This document shows positions 62,388 to 64,000 of a stretch of DNA of 64,000 nucleotides, in pieces. A program made the translations under genes and the position numbers. The DNA is from Alphaproteobacteria bacterium (GTDB taxonomy: Bacteria > Pseudomonadota > Alphaproteobacteria > Bin65), in NCBI GenBank assembly GCA_022819985.1, contig JAJEGH010000028.1, forward strand, positions 124,001 through 188,000, in the 5' to 3' direction. The first letter of the stretch is position 1; each line of letters begins with the position of its first letter. The notes under the pieces were generated by a model that was not told where the DNA came from, ran no database searches, and saw only the letters and a program-made list of their open reading frames with translations.

Positions 62388-63350
62388 ATGCCGCATCGTC
62401 CAAAGTCGCGTTCGACAATTCTTGCGTTCAGCGCCTTTATGGCGCCGGCCGTCGTAATCGGGGGAATGACCGCGCCGGCGGTCGCTGCCGACTATCCGAG
62501 CAAGCCGATCACCCTCGTCATACCCTACAGGGCCGGCGGCAGCATGGAGACCATGGGCCGGATATTCACCAAGGCGCTGGGCAAGGAGTTGGGCACCCGC
62601 GTGGTCCTCAAGACCCGGCCCGGCGCCGGCGGCGCCGTCGGCGCCCTGGAGGTCTCGAAGCAAAAGCCCGATGGCTACACGCTGTTGTTCGCCGCCTCCG
62701 TGTCCCTGCTCTGGCACCCGATGACGCGGGATATCGGTTTCGGCCTCGACAGTTTCACCTATATCGCCAAGGTCACCGATTCGCAGATGGCGCTGATCGC
62801 CCGGCAGGATGCGCCTTTCAACACGCTGAAGGAACTGATCGCTCACGCGAAGAAGAAGCGGCTCAACTACGCCGACCAGGGCCCGATGCCGCGCGCCTTC
62901 GTCAATTTCATCGGTTCGAAGGAGGGCGTGAGCTGGACCAGCATCCCGACCAAGGGCGGCGGCGAGATGGTGCCCTTCCTGCTTGGCGGCAAGGTGGATT
63001 TCGCCTGGAGCGGCGGCATCCACAATCGCTTCCCCAAGAAGATGAAGGTGCTGCTGTCGTTCAACAGCGGGCGGCTCCTCGCATCGCCCGACATTCCGTC
63101 GATGCAGGAACTCTACGGCGTGTCCATGCCGAGTCCGGTCGTCATCGTCGGTCCGAAGGGCATGGATCCGGCCCTGGTGGCGAAAATCGAAGCGGCCATA
63201 AAGAAAGCCGCCGCCGACAAGGCTTTCCATGACCTGGTGACCAAGAAACTCAAGTTTCCTGCTGCCTTTGTTGGCCACAAGGCGCTGACCGCGCAGATCC
63301 AGCAGGTCATCGCGGGCATGAAACGGGTCATCGCCGCCACCAAGAAGTGA
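62388..63350 (+). CDS. tctC: Tripartite tricarboxylate transporter substrate-binding protein (TctC/Bug family)
   Basis: A 320-aa Bug-type protein. The signal peptide MPHRPKSRSTILAFSAFMAP extends to PAVAADYP. The domain follows: SKPITLVIPYRAGGSMETMG, LKTRPGAGGAVGALEVSKQK, PDGYTLLFAASVS. The ATG at 62388 follows GGGGAGG; a GTG at 62358 is open but lacks a signal. It binds a carboxylate for the TctA/TctB membrane complex encoded next. Confidence 0.92.
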   Translation: MPHRPKSRSTILAFSAFMAPAVVIGGMTAPAVAADYPSKPITLVIPYRAGGSMETMGRIFTKALGKELGTRVVLKTRPGAGGAVGALEVSKQKPDGYTLLFAASVSLLWHPMTRDIGFGLDSFTYIAKVTDSQMALIARQDAPFNTLKELIAHAKKKRLNYADQGPMPRAFVNFIGSKEGVSWTSIPTKGGGEMVPFLLGGKVDFAWSGGIHNRFPKKMKVLLSFNSGRLLASPDIPSMQELYGVSMPSPVVIVGPKGMDPALVAKIEAAIKKAAADKAFHDLVTKKLKFPAAFVGHKALTAQIQQVIAGMKRVIAATKK

Positions 63351-63886
63351 CGGACCGGACAAGCGAAGCCCCTTCCGGCGCCGACCCGGCGCCGGACGGC
63401 GTCCCGCCGACGGCAGACCCGTCAGCCGGTCCCGGCCCGCGGCAGGAACTCGCCGCCGGGGCGGTGCTGGTTGCCGCGTCGCTGTTTGCGCTGCTCTGGC
63501 TGATCCCGCATCACACCGGGGAAGCCACCAGCGATCATGAGGTCGCGCCGGGCTTCTTCCCGCAGGTGGCGGCGGGCGCGCTGCTCGTCCTGTCCGTCCT
63601 GTTCGTCGGCCATCGCCTGATCCGCTTCCCGAAGCTGCGGGATATCCGCCCGGCGACCGGCGGCGGCGCAGTTCTGGCAGAGATCGCGATCCTGGCCGCC
63701 GGCAGCGTGCTCGTGGCCTGGGCGCTGGGGGCGGCGGGCTATCTGGTCGTGGCGCCGGCGGTGATGTTGGCCGGCCTGCTGGCCGGCGGCGAGCGGCGCT
63801 GGTGGATGATCGGCCTCGTCGTCGCCGGCATGACCGCCGCAACCTGGTTCGGCGCCGACCGGCTGTTCGGCGTCGTGCTCCCGTGA
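63347..63886 (+). CDS. tctB: Tripartite tricarboxylate transporter TctB family protein
   Basis: A 179-aa protein. A polar N-terminal stretch is followed by four hydrophobic helices: ELAAGAVLVAASLFALLWLI, EVAPGFFPQVAAGALLVLSV, ILAAGSVLVAWALGAAGYLV and MIGLVVAGMTAATWFGADRL. The GTG at 63347 overlaps the tctC stop by 4 bp (GTGA). Small membrane subunit of the TTT system. Confidence 0.88.
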   Translation: MTDRTSEAPSGADPAPDGVPPTADPSAGPGPRQELAAGAVLVAASLFALLWLIPHHTGEATSDHEVAPGFFPQVAAGALLVLSVLFVGHRLIRFPKLRDIRPATGGGAVLAEIAILAAGSVLVAWALGAAGYLVVAPAVMLAGLLAGGERRWWMIGLVVAGMTAATWFGADRLFGVVLP

Positions 63887-63918
63887 CCCGGCGGCGGCGG
63901 TAGCGGCGGGGCGCAGCC

Positions 63919-64000
63919 ATGATCGAGCAACTGATCGCCGGCTTCGGCAATGCGCTGACGGTGACCAACCTGCTGTTCATCGCCGCCGGCATCACGCTCG
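63919..64000 (+). CDS. tctA: Tripartite tricarboxylate transporter large permease TctA (5' end only)
   Basis: The first 27 codons, MIEQLIAGFGNALTVTNLLF IAAGITL, match the start of TctA permeases, and the order tctC-tctB-tctA is standard. The gene runs off the window. The ATG at 63919 follows GGCGGGGCG. Confidence 0.85.
   Translation, partial: MIEQLIAGFGNALTVTNLLFIAAGITL

Overview
This is a GC-rich, gene-dense chromosomal window, most plausibly from an alphaproteobacterium. The supporting signs are a DUF1244 protein, an HpnG-like phosphorylase, many solute-binding-protein-dependent transporters (two Liv-type ABC, one Dpp-type ABC, TRAP, TTT), PcaR/PobR-type IclR and LysR regulators, and palindromic intergenic repeats of the kind common in Rhizobiales and Rhodospirillales. 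I saw no rRNA, tRNA or CRISPR array. The taxonomic placement is an inference; no marker gene settles it.

Layout. 1-6.3 kb is a catabolic block: an Old-Yellow-Enzyme reductase (partial), a hydroxyisobutyrate-dehydrogenase-like enzyme, a P450, a cupin and a fumarylacetoacetate-hydrolase (FAH) family enzyme, facing a [3Fe-4S] ferredoxin and an SDR. 6.5-11.9 kb is a scar zone: an IS1380-family element with a frameshifted transposase, a DruA-like (DUF4338) remnant, one intact Tat-signal protein of unknown function, an ABC-permease tail and an IS630 fragment. 11.9-20 kb is a leftward operon: isochorismatase-family hydrolase, a five-gene Liv-type ABC transporter, a second isochorismatase-family hydrolase and a CaiB-type CoA-transferase. 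It is divergent from a LysR regulator with a 14-bp palindrome between them. 21.1-22.1 kb holds an integrase C-terminal fragment. 22-31.3 kb is a second aromatic-type block: an FAH enzyme, then GST, flavin hydroxylase and VOC dioxygenase on the minus strand, then TRAP transporter, SnoaL-like protein and sulfatase on the plus strand. 31.4-33 kb holds a broken tyrosine integrase and a palindromic repeat.

33-36 kb carries a cytoplasmic, internally duplicated RdhA-like (reductive dehalogenase family) protein with a VOC protein, followed by an amino acid:Na+ symporter. 37.7-40 kb is a small copper module (MerR/CueR-type promoter, multicopper oxidase, small membrane protein) bracketed by a direct duplication of the end of an IclR gene. 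40.1-50.6 kb is an 11-gene leftward operon whose first four genes match the hydroquinone ring-cleavage pathway (hapC, hapD, hapE, hapF). It continues with a complete Liv-type ABC transporter, a Rieske ferredoxin and an IclR regulator, and has a tandem 17-bp operator pair in front.

50.9-56.8 kb is a Dpp-type ABC transporter. 56.9-62.2 kb holds a catalytically dead HtrA-like protein, a Cache-domain protein, an HpnG-like phosphorylase, two small proteins and a DUF3604 protein. 62.4 kb to the end begins a tripartite tricarboxylate transporter (tctC, tctB, start of tctA).

Taken together, the window reads as a catabolic island for aromatic, possibly halogenated or sulfated, compounds. Import systems are encoded beside ring-modifying, ring-cleaving and lower-pathway enzymes, and the whole has been assembled and scarred by integrases and IS elements.
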